Source: CAWDZK01 sp963807005 (GTDB lineage Bacteria; Actinomycetota; Actinomycetes; JACCUZ01). Taken from it: a stretch of DNA of 64,000 nt. Every line of letters begins with the position of its first letter. Position 1 is the stretch's first letter. The notes below the pieces were generated by a model. The model was given only the letters and a program-made list of their open reading frames with translations. It was not told the DNA's origin and did no database searches. Shown here piece by piece: positions 52,076 to 62,540 of this stretch. Position numbers and translations under genes: made by a program. The stretch spans positions 744,001 through 808,000 of the forward strand of contig CAWDZK010000001.1 in assembly GCA_963807005.1 (NCBI GenBank), read 5' to 3'.

Positions 52076-52881
52076 CTACTTGATCTCGGACCTCCGCAGC
52101 AGCACGAGCCCGACCGCGAGCGGCAGCAGCAGCCACGTCGCCTCGGTGACGGCCAGGTTGGCCCACTGCTCGCCGGTCACGGCGGTGTCGAACTGGAAGA
52201 GCTGTCCCTGGGCGAAGTTGACGTCGACCCACGGCTGCAGGTCGCGGAACCAGACCTGGACGGATGCCAGGAAGCCGAAGGCGCCCGGAAGGATGAGCGA
52301 GTAGACGAAGTACGCGACGATCGCGCCGGCCGAGCTGCGGATCAGCAGGCCGAGCATGAATCCGGTCATCAGCCCGAGGACGTTGCCGATCACGAGGTTG
52401 ACGGACTGTGCGAAGGAGACGTCCCACACCGTTGCGGTGCCGGTGATCGCGGTGCCCACGACGTTGCCGAGAGCGCCGATCGCGATGGCGACCAGCATCG
52501 AGACGACCCCTACTCCGACCGACGCGATCGCCTTCGCAAGGATCACCCGGCTCCGGTTCGGGACCAGGGTGAAGGTCGTCAACCCGCTGCGCTGGCTCCA
52601 TTCGCTGGTGACGGACAGGATCGCGATCATCGGGAGGATGACCGCGATCGGGAACCCGATCGCCGAACCGAAGGTCGCGTACGTCAGCTGGTCGTCGGGC
52701 GCGAACAGGATCACTGCTCCGGTGGCGAGCAGAGAGGTGACGGCGACGCTGGCCATCAGCCAGAAACCGGAGCGGGTGTCGAACATCTTGCGCAGCTCGA
52801 CCGTGCAGATCCGCGACAGGGGGATCGCTCGTCCTGTCACCCGCGGCTTCTGGACGGTCTCGGTCTCGACGGCGACGGCGG

Positions 52882-52885
<4 letters not shown>
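52076..52885 (-). CDS. ABC transporter permease (ABC-2 type)
   Basis: 269 residues with six membrane helices. MFDTRSGFWLMAS and SEWSQRSGLTTFTLVPNRSRVILAK are typical of ABC-2 permeases next to a bacitracin/antibiotic-resistance-type ATPase. The ATG at 52885 overlaps the ATPase stop codon (ATGA), so the two genes form one unit. Substrate unknown. Confidence 0.88.
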
Positions 52886-53780
<895 letters not shown>

Positions 53781-53969
53781 GCCGACAAGCGTGCGGTCGA
53801 CGGGCCTGGTCGCGCATCGGTGACGGCCCCTGACCCTCCCCCGACCGCACCCCGGTGCCGCTCTCAGGGTCGACCCTGGCCATCCGGCGGCTGCGGCGTT
53901 GATCACCGAGAGCGCTTCCGGCGCCGTCGTCCTCCGCGAGCTCGTCCGAGGCGGGGAGGGTCCGATCGG

Positions 53970-54041
53970 TGCCCCCGGCAGGATTCGAACCTGCGCCACC
54001 GCCTCCGGAGGGCGGTGCTCTATCCCCTGAGCTACGGGGGC
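53970..54041 (-). tRNA. tRNA-Arg (anticodon CCG)
   Basis: 72 nt on the minus strand. Acceptor GCCCCCG/CGGGGGC, D arm GCTC...GAGC, anticodon stem CCGCC/GGCGG with loop CTCCGGA (anticodon CCG), T arm GCAGG-TTCGAAT-CCTGC, discriminator A; CCA is not encoded. It reads CGG, a common Arg codon here. The 189 bases between it and the ABC gene start show nothing I can support. Confidence 0.95.
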
Positions 54042-54102
54042 TCTGGGCGAGGACCGAGGTTATCAGTCTGCCAAGACCACTTCGGCACGCCGCTGTGCCG
54101 GT

Positions 54103-54108
54103 TAGCCT
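54103..54108 (+). promoter_or_regulatory. -10 box for leaderless receiver gene
   Basis: TAGCCT six bases before GTG 54115. TTCGGC (54081-54086) could be a -35 with a 16-base spacer. Confidence 0.55.
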
Positions 54109-54114
54109 CCGCTC

Positions 54115-54546
54115 GTGACCGAGGAGACTGCCGACGACGCCGGCTCCGGAGCCGGCGCGGACCGCAGTGATCGCCGCCGGGTCCTCGTGGTCGACGACAG
54201 CGCCGTCATCCGCACCCTCATCACGGTCAACCTCGAGCTGGAGGGCTTCGAGGTGGTCCAGGCCGTCGACGGGCAGGAGGCCTTGGAGAAGGTCCTCGAG
54301 GTGCGGCCGGACGTCATGACGATCGATGTGGTGATGCCGCGGTTGGACGGCTTCGACACCGTCGAGCGGATCCGGGCGGACCCCCGCACCCAGGACCTCA
54401 AGATCGCCATGGTCACGGCGTGCGCCCAGGAGGCCGATCTCCGCCGTGGCGACCAGGTCGGTGTCGACGCGTACGTCACCAAGCCGTTCGACCCCACCGC
54501 GCTGGTGCGCACGGTCCGCGAGCTCGCCGAGCACCGCTGCTGTTGA
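54115..54546 (+). CDS. Single-domain response regulator (CheY-like)
   Basis: 143 residues: a short acidic N-terminus and one receiver domain with D27-D28 pocket (VLVVDDSAVIRTLI), phospho-acceptor D71 (MTIDVVMPRLDGF) and K123 (VTKPFDP). There is no output domain and no kinase nearby, so it acts through protein contact or belongs to a phosphorelay encoded elsewhere. GTG start with TAGCCT six bases upstream, leaderless. Confidence 0.92.
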   Translation: MTEETADDAGSGAGADRSDRRRVLVVDDSAVIRTLITVNLELEGFEVVQAVDGQEALEKVLEVRPDVMTIDVVMPRLDGFDTVERIRADPRTQDLKIAMVTACAQEADLRRGDQVGVDAYVTKPFDPTALVRTVRELAEHRCC

Positions 54547-54569
54547 CCCTTCCCCCGCCACCCCTCCGC

Positions 54570-54620
54570 GGATCTTGAGGCGACACACCGTTGCGGAGTG
54601 GGCGTGTCGTCTCAAGATCC
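54570..54620. repeat. Intergenic palindrome between receiver gene and argS
   Basis: Arms GGATCTTGAGGCGACAC (54570-54586) and 54604-54620 pair over 17 bases with one G-T wobble; the loop is 17 bases. CCCTCCG/GGAGGG extends the stem outside. It lies 24 bases after the receiver stop codon and is a probable terminator. Confidence 0.75.
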
Positions 54621-54659
54621 GGAGGGTTGGGGGCGGGTGGGAGGGGCGGGAGCGGTCGA

Positions 54660-54665
54660 TAGCCT
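54660..54665 (+). promoter_or_regulatory. -10 box for leaderless argS
   Basis: TAGCCT six bases before GTG 54672; no ribosome binding site lies before the GTG. Confidence 0.55.
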
Positions 54666-54671
54666 GGGCCG

Positions 54672-56325
54672 GTGACTCCCGCCGAGCTCTCCACCGCCGT
54701 CCGGGCTGCCGTCCAGGCCGCCGTCGACGCGGGTGACCTGGCCGTCCCGGTGCCGGACGAGGTCAAGGTGGAACGACCCAAGGTCAGGGAGCACGGCGAC
54801 TACGCGACCTCGGTGGCGCTGCAGCTGGCCAAGCCGGCCGGGAAGCCGCCCCGGGAGGTCGCGGAGTCCGTCGCGGCCCGGCTGCGGGAGGCGGCCGGCG
54901 TCGCCCAGGTCGACGTGGCCGGCCCGGGCTTCCTCAACATCACCCTCGACTCCGCAGCCCAGGGCGAGCTGGCCCGCACCGTCGTGACCGCGGGCGCGGC
55001 CTACGGGCGGACCACGACGGTGGCCGGGCACCGGTTCAACCTCGAGTTCGTCTCGGCCAACCCCACCGGCCCGCTCCACCTCGGTCATGTCCGGTGGGCG
55101 GCCGTGGGAGATGCCCTGGCCCGTGTGCTCGAGGCTGCCGGTGCCGACGTCACCCGCGAGTACTACTTCAACGACGCGGGAGTCCAGATCGACCGGTACG
55201 CCCAGTCGCTGATGGCGGCGGCGAAGGGGGAGCCGACGCCGGAGGACGGGTACGGCGGCGACTACATCGGTGAGATCGCCGCCCAGGTGGTGGCCCGGCA
55301 CCCCGACGTCCTCGGGCTGGACGCCGCCGCCGCGCTCGCGACGTTCCGTACTGACGGCCTGGACCTGATGTTCGCCGAGATCCGCCAGTCCCTGGCGGAC
55401 TTCGGCGTGCGCTTCGACGTCTACTTCAACGAGAAGGACCTGCACGACAAGGGTGAGCTGACGGCCGCGCTGGAGCGGCTCACCTCGGCGGGGCACGTCT
55501 TCGAGAAGGACGGCGCGACCTGGCTGCGGACCACCACCTTCGGCGACGACCGCGACCGGGTGCTGGTGCGTACCAACGGCGAGCCGACGTACTTCCTGGC
55601 CGACTGCGCCTACTACCTCGACAAGCGGGAGCGGGGCTTCGACCGCGTCGTCATCATGTTGGGTGCCGACCACCACGGGTACGTCGGCCGGTACAAGGCG
55701 CTGGCCGCGGCCTACGGCGACGACCCCGAGGTCAACCTCGAGATCCTCATCGGCCAGCTGGTCAACCTCTTCAAGGACGGCAAGCCGCTGCGGATGAGCA
55801 AGCGCGCCGGCACCACCGTGACCCTGGAGGAGCTGGTCGAGGCGATCGGTGCCGACGCCGGTCGCTACGCGTTGGGCCGGTTCTCCACCGACAGCCCGAT
55901 CGACCTCGACCTGGACGCGTGGGCACGGCGGACGAACGACAACCCCGTCTACTACGTGCAGTACGCGCACGCCCGGGTGGCCAGCCTGCTGCGCAACGCG
56001 GCCGACCTCGGTGTCGACAAGGGCGAGCTGCACCCCGAGCTGCTCGACCACGACCGCGAGGGCGACCTTCTCGGCGCGCTGGGGGAGTACCCGACGGGTG
56101 GTGGCCACCGCGGCCGAGCTGCGCGAGCCGCACCGGGTGGCCCGCTACCTCGAGGAGCTCGCCGGCACGTACCACCGGTTCTACGACGCCTGCCGGGTGC
56201 TGCCCCGCGGCGACGAGGAGACCACCGACGTGCACCGGGCCCGGCTCTGGCTGGTCGAGGCGACCCGCACCGTGCTGGCCAACGGTCTGGCCCTGCTCGG
56301 GGTCACCGCGCCGGACCGGATGTAG
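54672..56325 (+). CDS. argS: Arginyl-tRNA synthetase (frameshifted near its 3' end)
   Basis: About 550 residues once one extra base is removed. N-terminal additional domain, then class I core with SANPTGPLHLGHVRWAAVGD (HIGH-type HLGH), YFNDAGVQ, LGADHHGYVGRYKALAAA and KPLRMSKRAGTTVTLEELV (MSK motif). The DALR anticodon domain continues in another frame: VVATAAELREPHRVARYLEEL and FYDACRVLPRGDE. The frame breaks at 56091-56097 (EYP then RVVATAAE), where one surplus base explains it. Since argS is normally essential and single-copy, a sequencing error is likelier than a dead gene. Leads the argS - pxp - lysA - hom series. Confidence 0.93.
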
Positions 56326-56349
56326 CGACCGGGCGGGACGGCTGCCGCC

Positions 56350-57115
56350 GTGGACCTCAACGCCGACCTGGGTGAGGTGCTCGACGGGGTCCCCACGGAC
56401 GACGCCGGGCTGGCCCGGGTCGTCACGAGCGCCAACGTGGCCTGCGGCTTCCACTCCGGGCGACGCGGCGACGATGCGCCGCGTCAGCGCGCTGTGCGTC
56501 TCTCACGGCGTCGCGATCGGGGCGCAGGTGTCCTACCGGGACCGCGAAGGCTTCGGCCGTCGGTTCCTCGACGTCGACCCGGCGACGCTGGCGGACGAGG
56601 TCCTCGAACAGGTCGGCGCGCTGGACACGCTGGCCCGCGAGGTCGGCGGCCGGGTCGGGTACGTGAAGCCGCACGGAGCGCTGTACAACGCGATCGTCCA
56701 CCACGAGAAGCAGGCGGCCGCCGTGGTCGCGGGGGTCCGGGCCTTCGACGGCTCGCTCGCGGTGCTCGGCCTCCCGGGGTCCCGCTGGCTGGTGCTCGCC
56801 GAGGCCGCTGGCCTCCGGCCGGTGCGCGAGGCGTTCGCCGACCGCGCGTACGCGCCCGACGGGACGCTCGTCCCGCGCGGCCGGCCGGGAGCCGTCCTGA
56901 CCGATCCGGCGGAGGTCGTCGTGCGCTGCCTGCGCCTGGCGACCGCGCACGAGGTGCTGGCCGTCGACGGCAGCCGGCTGCGCGTCGACGCCGAGTCCGT
57001 CTGCGTGCACGGGGACACCGCCGGCGCCGTGGTGCTGGCAGCCGCCGTCCGCGCCTCGCTCACGGAGGCGGGCGTCGTCCTCGCGCCGTTCGCCCCGCCG
57101 GGCGGCGCCCCGTGA
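56350..57115 (+). CDS. pxpA: 5-oxoprolinase subunit A (LamB/YcsF family; frameshifted)
   Basis: About 254 residues once one extra base is removed. MDLNADLGE and VVTSANVACGFHSG are in the first frame; DAATMRRVSALCVSHGVAIGAQVSYRD, VGYVKPHGALYNA and CVHGDTAGAV are in the second. The break is at GGG 56458-56460. With PxpB and PxpC it hydrolyses 5-oxoproline to glutamate using ATP. It starts with GTG 24 bases after argS and overlaps pxpB by four bases. Confidence 0.88.
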
Positions 57116-57734
57116 CGGGTCTGCGTCTCCTGCCGTACGGCGACGCCGCCGTGCTCGTCGAGGTCGCCGACCTCGACGCGGCGCTGGCGCTGCACGCGGA
57201 CCTGCGGGACCGGCCGCCGGCGGGGACCGTCGACGTGGTCCCGGCTGAGCGCACCGTGCTGGTGCGGGTGGACCCGTCGGTGACCACGGTCGACACGCTG
57301 GCGCGCCGACCTCGCCGGCCGTACCCCGCGCAGCCGCGGCGTCGCCGACGGTCCGGTCGTCACCGTCCCGGTGACCTACGACGGTGCCGACGTCGCGGAC
57401 GTCGCCGGGGACCTCGGCTGGTCGGTGGACCAGCTCGTCGCGGCCCACCAGCGAGCTCTCCTGGCGGGTGGCGTTCGTCGGGTTCGCGCCCGGTTTCGGC
57501 TACCTCGTGCCCGACGCCGACTGGCCGGAGGTCCCGCGACGGGCCGACCCGCGCACCTCGGTGCCCGCCGGGTCGGTCGCCGTGGCCGGTCGGTACGCCG
57601 GCGTCTACCCGTCGGCCAGTCCCGGCGGCTGGCGTCTGCTGGGCCGCACCGACCTCGCCGTCTGGGACCTCGCCCGCGACCCCGCGGCGCTCCTCACGCC
57701 GGGCACCCGGGTCCGGTTCGAGGAGGCTCGGTGA
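57112..57734 (+). CDS. pxpB: 5-oxoprolinase subunit B (two frameshifts)
   Basis: About 206 residues once two extra bases are removed. LRLLPYGDAAVLVEV starts in one frame (GTG 57112, sharing GTGA with pxpA); PVVTVPVTYDGADVADVA follows in a second after 57301-57308; SSWRVAFVGFAPGFGYLVP and the tail in a third after about 57446-57455. All three pieces match the PxpB/allophanate-hydrolase-subunit-1 family in order, with nothing missing. It overlaps pxpC by four bases. Confidence 0.85.
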
Positions 57735-58591
57735 GCTCGGTCCTCGAAGTGGTAGACCCCGGCCCGTTGTGCACCGTGCAGGACCTCGGGCGCCCCGGCC
57801 TCGCCTCGCTGGGCGTGGGCCCGTCCGGTGCCGCCGACCGGGCCGCCGCCCGCCGGGCGAACGCGCTGGTGCGCAACCCGGCCGGCGCGGCCGTCCTCGA
57901 GGTCACCCTCGGCGGCCTGCGTCTGGTCGCCCGCGGCAGCTGCGAGGTCGCGGTGGCCGGCGCGCCGGTGGCCGTGACCGTGGGCGACGACGATGCGGGT
58001 GCCGGTCCGCTGGTGCTCGCGGACGGGGCCACGCTGCGCCTGGCCCGGCCGGCGGTCGGGGTCCGGACCTATCTCGCCGTACGCGGTGGCATCGACGTCG
58101 CGCCGGTCCTCGGCTCCCGGTCCACCGACCAGCTGTCCGGTCTCGGCCCTCCGCCGCTGCGCCGGGGCGACGCACTGCCCGTCGGCGCGAACCCTTCCCA
58201 CGCAGTCCCCGTGCCCGACCCGGTCGCGGTCACCGACGGGATCGACCTGCCGCTGATGCCGGGTCCGCGGCTGCGCCTGTTCGCCACCGGGACGTTCGAG
58301 CGGCTGCTCGCGGCGCCGTACGTCGTGACACCCGACAGCAACCGGGTCGCGCTGCGGCTGCAGGGCGAGCGCCTGCTCCGGCGTACCGGCGACGAGCTCG
58401 CCAGCGAAGGCCTGGTGCGCGGCGCCGTGCAGGTCCCGCCCTCCGGCCAGCCGCTGCTGTTCCTCGCCGACCACCCGGTCACCGGCGGGTACCCCGTCGT
58501 CGCGGTCGTGCCGGACGCCGCGACCGACCTCGCCGCGCAGGCGCGTCCCGGCAGCCGGATCGCTTTCCGTGCGGTTCCGGGTCAGCACTAG
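57731..58591 (+). CDS. pxpC: 5-oxoprolinase subunit C
   Basis: 286 residues, intact. LEVVDPGPLCTVQDLGRPGLASLGVGPSGAADRAA opens the family's biotin-dependent-carboxylase-like (AHS2) fold, with TYLAVRGGIDVAPVLGSRSTD and VTGGYPVVAVV further on. It forms the ATP-dependent 5-oxoprolinase with PxpA and PxpB. GTG overlaps the pxpB stop. The complete subunit C, unlike A and B, shows no indel, and the operon is coupled throughout. Confidence 0.92.
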   Translation: MSSVLEVVDPGPLCTVQDLGRPGLASLGVGPSGAADRAAARRANALVRNPAGAAVLEVTLGGLRLVARGSCEVAVAGAPVAVTVGDDDAGAGPLVLADGATLRLARPAVGVRTYLAVRGGIDVAPVLGSRSTDQLSGLGPPPLRRGDALPVGANPSHAVPVPDPVAVTDGIDLPLMPGPRLRLFATGTFERLLAAPYVVTPDSNRVALRLQGERLLRRTGDELASEGLVRGAVQVPPSGQPLLFLADHPVTGGYPVVAVVPDAATDLAAQARPGSRIAFRAVPGQH

Positions 58592-58594
58592 CCT
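58589..58594 (+). promoter_or_regulatory. -10 box for leaderless lysA
   Basis: TAGCCT six bases before ATG 58601. It overlaps the pxpC stop codon TAG. Confidence 0.55.
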
Positions 58595-58600
58595 CGCCGG

Positions 58601-59983
58601 ATGCGCGTCCACCCGGCCGGACCGAGGTCCGGCGAGCTCGCCCACGAGGGGCTGCACGGAGGGCCACCGGACGACCTCGGTGCTCTCGACCCGGCGGTGT
58701 GGCCGCTCGGCCTCTCCCGCTCGGACGACGGCCACCTCGTGCTGCGCGGTCACGACCTGCGCGCCCTGGTGACCGAGCACGGCAGCCCGGCGTTCCTCAT
58801 GGACGAGGCCGACCTGCGACGCCGTTGCCGCGACTACCGCGACGCCTTCGGCGGTGCGATGGTCTTCTACGCGGCCAAGGCGTTCCTCAGCACAGCAGTC
58901 GCGCGCTGGGTGGAGGAGGAGGGACTCGGCCTCGACGTGTGCACCGGTGGGGAGCTGGCGGTCGCCGTACGGGCCGGCTTCCCGGGGGAGCGGCTGCTGC
59001 TGCACGGCAACAACAAGTCGGTGCCCGAGCTGGCCGCCGCCCTCGACGCCGGGGTCGGCCGGGTCGTGGTCGACTCGCTGGTCGAGATCGAGCGTCTCAG
59101 CCGGCTGTGCGCCGAGCGCGGCACGACCCAGCGGGTCCTGGTGCGTGCCACGGTGGGCGTCGAGGCGCACACCCACGAGTTCATCGCGACCGCGCACGAG
59201 GACCAGAAGTTCGGCTTCTCCCTCGCCGGCGGGGACGCGCTGCGCGCCATCCGCCTCGTACGCGGCTCCCCGGGGCTCGAGCTCGTCGGGCTGCACTCGC
59301 ACATCGGCTCGCAGATCTTCGACGCCGGCGGCTTCGAGGTCGCGGCTCACCGGGTCGTCGGACTGCTGGCCGAGGTGCGCGACGAGATCGGCGTCGAGCT
59401 GCCCGAGCTGAACCTCGGCGGCGGCCTCGGAATCGCCTACACCAGCGCGGACGACCCGGCCGACGTCGTGGAGATGGGTCGCTCGCTGCGGGCGATCGTC
59501 GAGCGCGAGTGCGCCGCGGCCGGTCTCGCCCTCCCTGCCCTGGCGATCGAGCCCGGCCGGGGGATCGTCGGCCCGGGCACGGTGACGGTCTACGAGGTCG
59601 GCACCGTCAAGCCGGTCGACGGCGTCCGGACCTTCGTGTCGGTGGACGGCGGCATGAGCGACAACATCCGCACCGCGCTGTACGACGCCGACTACACCGT
59701 CGTGCTCGCCAACCGGGGCTCGGCGGCACCGCCGATGCTGGCCCGCGTGGTCGGCAAGCACTGCGAGAGCGGCGACGTCGTCGTCAAGGACGCCTGGCTG
59801 CCCGCCGACGTCGAGCCGGGCGACCTGCTCGCCGTGGCTGCCACCGGTGCGTACTGCCGGTCGATGGCCTCGACCTACAACCACCTTCCGCGCCCGCCGG
59901 TGGTCGCCGTCGCCGAGTCCGGCAGCCGGGTCATCCTCCGCCGCGAGACGGTCGAGGACCTGCTCGCCCTCGACCTCGGCTGA
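58601..59983 (+). CDS. lysA: Diaminopimelate decarboxylase
   Basis: 460 residues. PLP lysine K93 in FYAAKAFLSTAVARWV, GLDVCTGGEL, HSHIGSQIFD, GGGLGIAYTS, EPGRGIVGPG and GAYCRSMASTYNHLPRPP are all present. It makes lysine from meso-diaminopimelate, the last step of the pathway, and fixes this organism's wall precursor supply. ATG 58601 lies 6 bases after TAGCCT, so the mRNA is probably leaderless and separate from pxpABC. Confidence 0.95.
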   Translation: MRVHPAGPRSGELAHEGLHGGPPDDLGALDPAVWPLGLSRSDDGHLVLRGHDLRALVTEHGSPAFLMDEADLRRRCRDYRDAFGGAMVFYAAKAFLSTAVARWVEEEGLGLDVCTGGELAVAVRAGFPGERLLLHGNNKSVPELAAALDAGVGRVVVDSLVEIERLSRLCAERGTTQRVLVRATVGVEAHTHEFIATAHEDQKFGFSLAGGDALRAIRLVRGSPGLELVGLHSHIGSQIFDAGGFEVAAHRVVGLLAEVRDEIGVELPELNLGGGLGIAYTSADDPADVVEMGRSLRAIVERECAAAGLALPALAIEPGRGIVGPGTVTVYEVGTVKPVDGVRTFVSVDGGMSDNIRTALYDADYTVVLANRGSAAPPMLARVVGKHCESGDVVVKDAWLPADVEPGDLLAVAATGAYCRSMASTYNHLPRPPVVAVAESGSRVILRRETVEDLLALDLG

Positions 59984-60000
59984 CCAGCCGGCGCCCCGCC

Positions 60001-60096
60001 AAACGATCGAGCGCACCCCGAGCAAGATCGTTTGCGACCTGTTTCCCCGACACGCCGGGCGAAGCCTCGGCGTGTCGGGTACCAAGGTCGCAAACG
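60001..60096. repeat. Composite palindromes between lysA and hom
   Basis: AAACGATC (60001-60008) can pair with GATCGTTT (60026-60033). The same GTTT start of a second structure, CGTTTGCGACCT (60029-60040) with AGGTCGCAAACG (60085-60096), encloses a third stem CCCGACACGCC (60046-60056) / GGCGTGTCGGG (60069-60079). The first and second stems share bases 60029-60033 and exclude each other. Probably a terminator for lysA; an attenuator is possible. Confidence 0.7.
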
Positions 60097-60177
60097 AGGT
60101 CCCTGGGGTGGACGCGCGCGGGACCGGATCGCGGTCATGCACGGGCACGGCCGGCCGGGTCTGACAGGCTGGGACGC

Positions 60178-61473
60178 ATGGGACAGGCGCTACGGGTCGC
60201 GCTGCTGGGGTGCGGCACCGTCGGCAGCGAGGTGGCCCGGCTGCTCACCACCCACGCGGACGACCTGGCCGCCAGGGTCGGCCGGCCACTCGAGCTGGCC
60301 GGCATCGCCGTACGCCGGACGGCGCGCGACCGCGGGGACCTCCCGGTCGACCCGGCCCTCTTCACCACGGACGCGCTGGCGTTGGCCACCCGCGAGGACG
60401 TCGACCTGGTCGTGGAGGTCATCGGTGGCCTCGAGCCGGCTCGCACCCTGATCCTCGCCGCGCTGGAGTCCGGCGCCTCGGTGGTGACCGCCAACAAGGC
60501 ACTGCTCGCCGAGGACGGCGCGACGCTGTTCGAGGCAGCCGAGAAGCACGCCGCCGACCTCTACTACGAGGCGGCGGTCGCCGGCGCGATCCCGCTGCTG
60601 CGGCCGCTGCGGGAGTCCCTCGCCGGCGACCGGGTCCGCCGGGTGCTGGGCATCGTCAACGGCACGACGAACTACATCCTCACCCGGATGACCGAGAGCG
60701 GCGCGAGCTTCACCGATGCCCTCGAGGAGGCCCAGGCCCTCGGCTACGCCGAGGCCGACCCGACCGCCGACGTGGAGGCGTTCGACGCCGCCGCGAAGGC
60801 TGCCATCCTCGCCGCCCTCGCCTTCCACACCCGGGTCACCGCTGCCGACGTGCACCGCGAGGGGATGACCGAGGTGACCAGTGCCGACGTCGCCAGCGCC
60901 AAGGCGATGGGCTGCGTGGTCAAGCTGCTCGCGATCGCCGAGCTGTCTGCCGACGGCACCAGCGTCGGCGTGCGCGCCCACCCGGCGATGATCCCCCTGA
61001 GCCACCCGCTGGCCTCGGTACGTGAGGCGTTCAACGCCGTCTTCGTCGAGTGCGAGGCGGCCGGTGAGCTGATGTTCTACGGCCGAGGCGCCGGCGGCTC
61101 CCCGACCGCGAGTGCAGTCCTCGGCGACATCGTCGCGGTGGCCCGGCACAAGGTCTCCGGCGGCCGCGGTCCAGGCGAGTCGTCGTACGCCGACCTGCGC
61201 CTGCGTCCCATGGGCGAGACGGTGACGCGCTACCACGTGAGCCTCGACGTCGCCGACCGCTCGGGCGTGCTCGCCAAGGTGGCCACCGCCTTCGCCGCTC
61301 ACGAGGTCTCGATCGAGACGGTGCGGCAGGAGAAGCACGGCGAGGACGACGCGGTGCTGGTCATCGTCACCCACGACGCCACCGACGCCGCGCTGAGCGC
61401 CACTGTCGAGTCGCTGCGCGGCCTCGACGTCGTGCGCCGGGTGCTCAGCGTCATGCGGGTCGAGGGCCGCTGA
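60178..61473 (+). CDS. hom: Homoserine dehydrogenase
   Basis: 431 residues. NAD(P) loop ALLGCGTVGSEVARLL at the N-terminus, TANKALLAEDG, VNGTTNYILTRM, FDAAAKAAILA and a C-terminal ACT domain (about 350-431: VSLDVADRSGVLAKVATAFA), the usual actinobacterial layout with threonine feedback. It reduces aspartate semialdehyde to homoserine for threonine, methionine and isoleucine. The ATG lies 7 bases after CAGGCT, a weak -10. It is followed by thrC after 2 bases. Confidence 0.95.
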   Translation: MGQALRVALLGCGTVGSEVARLLTTHADDLAARVGRPLELAGIAVRRTARDRGDLPVDPALFTTDALALATREDVDLVVEVIGGLEPARTLILAALESGASVVTANKALLAEDGATLFEAAEKHAADLYYEAAVAGAIPLLRPLRESLAGDRVRRVLGIVNGTTNYILTRMTESGASFTDALEEAQALGYAEADPTADVEAFDAAAKAAILAALAFHTRVTAADVHREGMTEVTSADVASAKAMGCVVKLLAIAELSADGTSVGVRAHPAMIPLSHPLASVREAFNAVFVECEAAGELMFYGRGAGGSPTASAVLGDIVAVARHKVSGGRGPGESSYADLRLRPMGETVTRYHVSLDVADRSGVLAKVATAFAAHEVSIETVRQEKHGEDDAVLVIVTHDATDAALSATVESLRGLDVVRRVLSVMRVEGR

Positions 61474-61475
61474 CC

Positions 61476-62540
61476 GTGGCACAGCTCTGGCGCGGCGTCA
61501 TCACCGAGTACGGCGACCGGCTCCCGGTCGGGCCCGGCACGCCGGTCGTCACCCTGGGCGAGGGCGGCACGCCGCTGGTCCGCGCCCATCACCTGTCCGA
61601 GCTGACCGGCTGCGACGTGCATCTCAAGGTGGAAGGTGCCAACCCCACCGGGTCGTTCAAGGACCGCGGCATGACGATGGCCATCTCCAAGGCGGTCGAG
61701 GAGGGCGCGACCGCGGTCATCTGCGCCTCCACCGGCAACACCAGCGCCTCGGCCGCGGCGTACGCCGGCAAGGCCGGCCTCGACTGCGTCGTGCTGGTCC
61801 CGCACGGGCGGATCGCCGCCGGCAAGCTCGCGCAGGCGATCGTCCACGGGTCCCGGCTGCTGCAGGTGGAGGGCGGGTTCGACGACTGCCTGCGGCTCGC
61901 TCGCGGACTGGCCGACGAGCTCCCGGTCGCCCTGGTCAACTCGGTCAACGACTACCGGATCGAGGGGCAGAAGTCGGCGGCGTTCGAGGTGGTCGACGCC
62001 CTCGGCCGGGCCCCGGACATCCACTGCCTGCCGGTGGGCAACGCCGGCAACATCACCGCCTACTGGCGCGGCTACGGCGAGTACGCCGCCGACGGGCTGT
62101 GCAGCCGGCCGCGGATGTGGGGCTTCCAGGCCGAGGGGGCGGCGCCGATCGTGCGCGGCGAACGGGTCGCCTCTCCCGAGACGGTCGCGACTGCGATCCG
62201 CATCGGCGACCCGGCGTCCTGGTCGGGTGCGGTGGCCGCCCGGGACGAGTCCGGCGGGCGCATCGACGCGGTCAGCGACCGCGCCATCCTCGACGCGCAG
62301 CGACTGCTCTCCGCACGCGAGGGCGTGTTCGTCGAGCCGGCCAGTGCGGCTTCGGTCGCCGGGCTGCTGCAGTGCCACGAGCAGGGGCTGCTGGACCCGG
62401 GTCAGCAGGTGGTGTGCACCGTCACGGGTAACGGCCTCAAGGACACCGAGACCGCGTTGCGCGAGATCAGCATCGAGACCCACACGGTGCCCGCCGACGT
62501 GCGGACGGCCGCCGGTGTGCTCGGGCTGCTGCCCGCATGA
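61476..62540 (+). CDS. thrC: Threonine synthase
   Basis: 354 residues. PLP lysine K62 in PTGSFKDRGMTMAISKA, the phosphate loop ASTGNTSASAAAYAG and VGNAGNITAYWRGY mark the short bacterial-type threonine synthase. It converts O-phosphohomoserine to threonine. The GTG follows the hom stop by two bases and the stop overlaps the thrB start (ATGA). Confidence 0.95.
   Translation: MAQLWRGVITEYGDRLPVGPGTPVVTLGEGGTPLVRAHHLSELTGCDVHLKVEGANPTGSFKDRGMTMAISKAVEEGATAVICASTGNTSASAAAYAGKAGLDCVVLVPHGRIAAGKLAQAIVHGSRLLQVEGGFDDCLRLARGLADELPVALVNSVNDYRIEGQKSAAFEVVDALGRAPDIHCLPVGNAGNITAYWRGYGEYAADGLCSRPRMWGFQAEGAAPIVRGERVASPETVATAIRIGDPASWSGAVAARDESGGRIDAVSDRAILDAQRLLSAREGVFVEPASAASVAGLLQCHEQGLLDPGQQVVCTVTGNGLKDTETALREISIETHTVPADVRTAAGVLGLLPA

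Noticed and set aside
61476..62540. Riboswitch or leader-peptide control of hom-thrC-thrB
   Set aside because: hom starts within a few bases of its probable -10 box, leaving no leader for such control.
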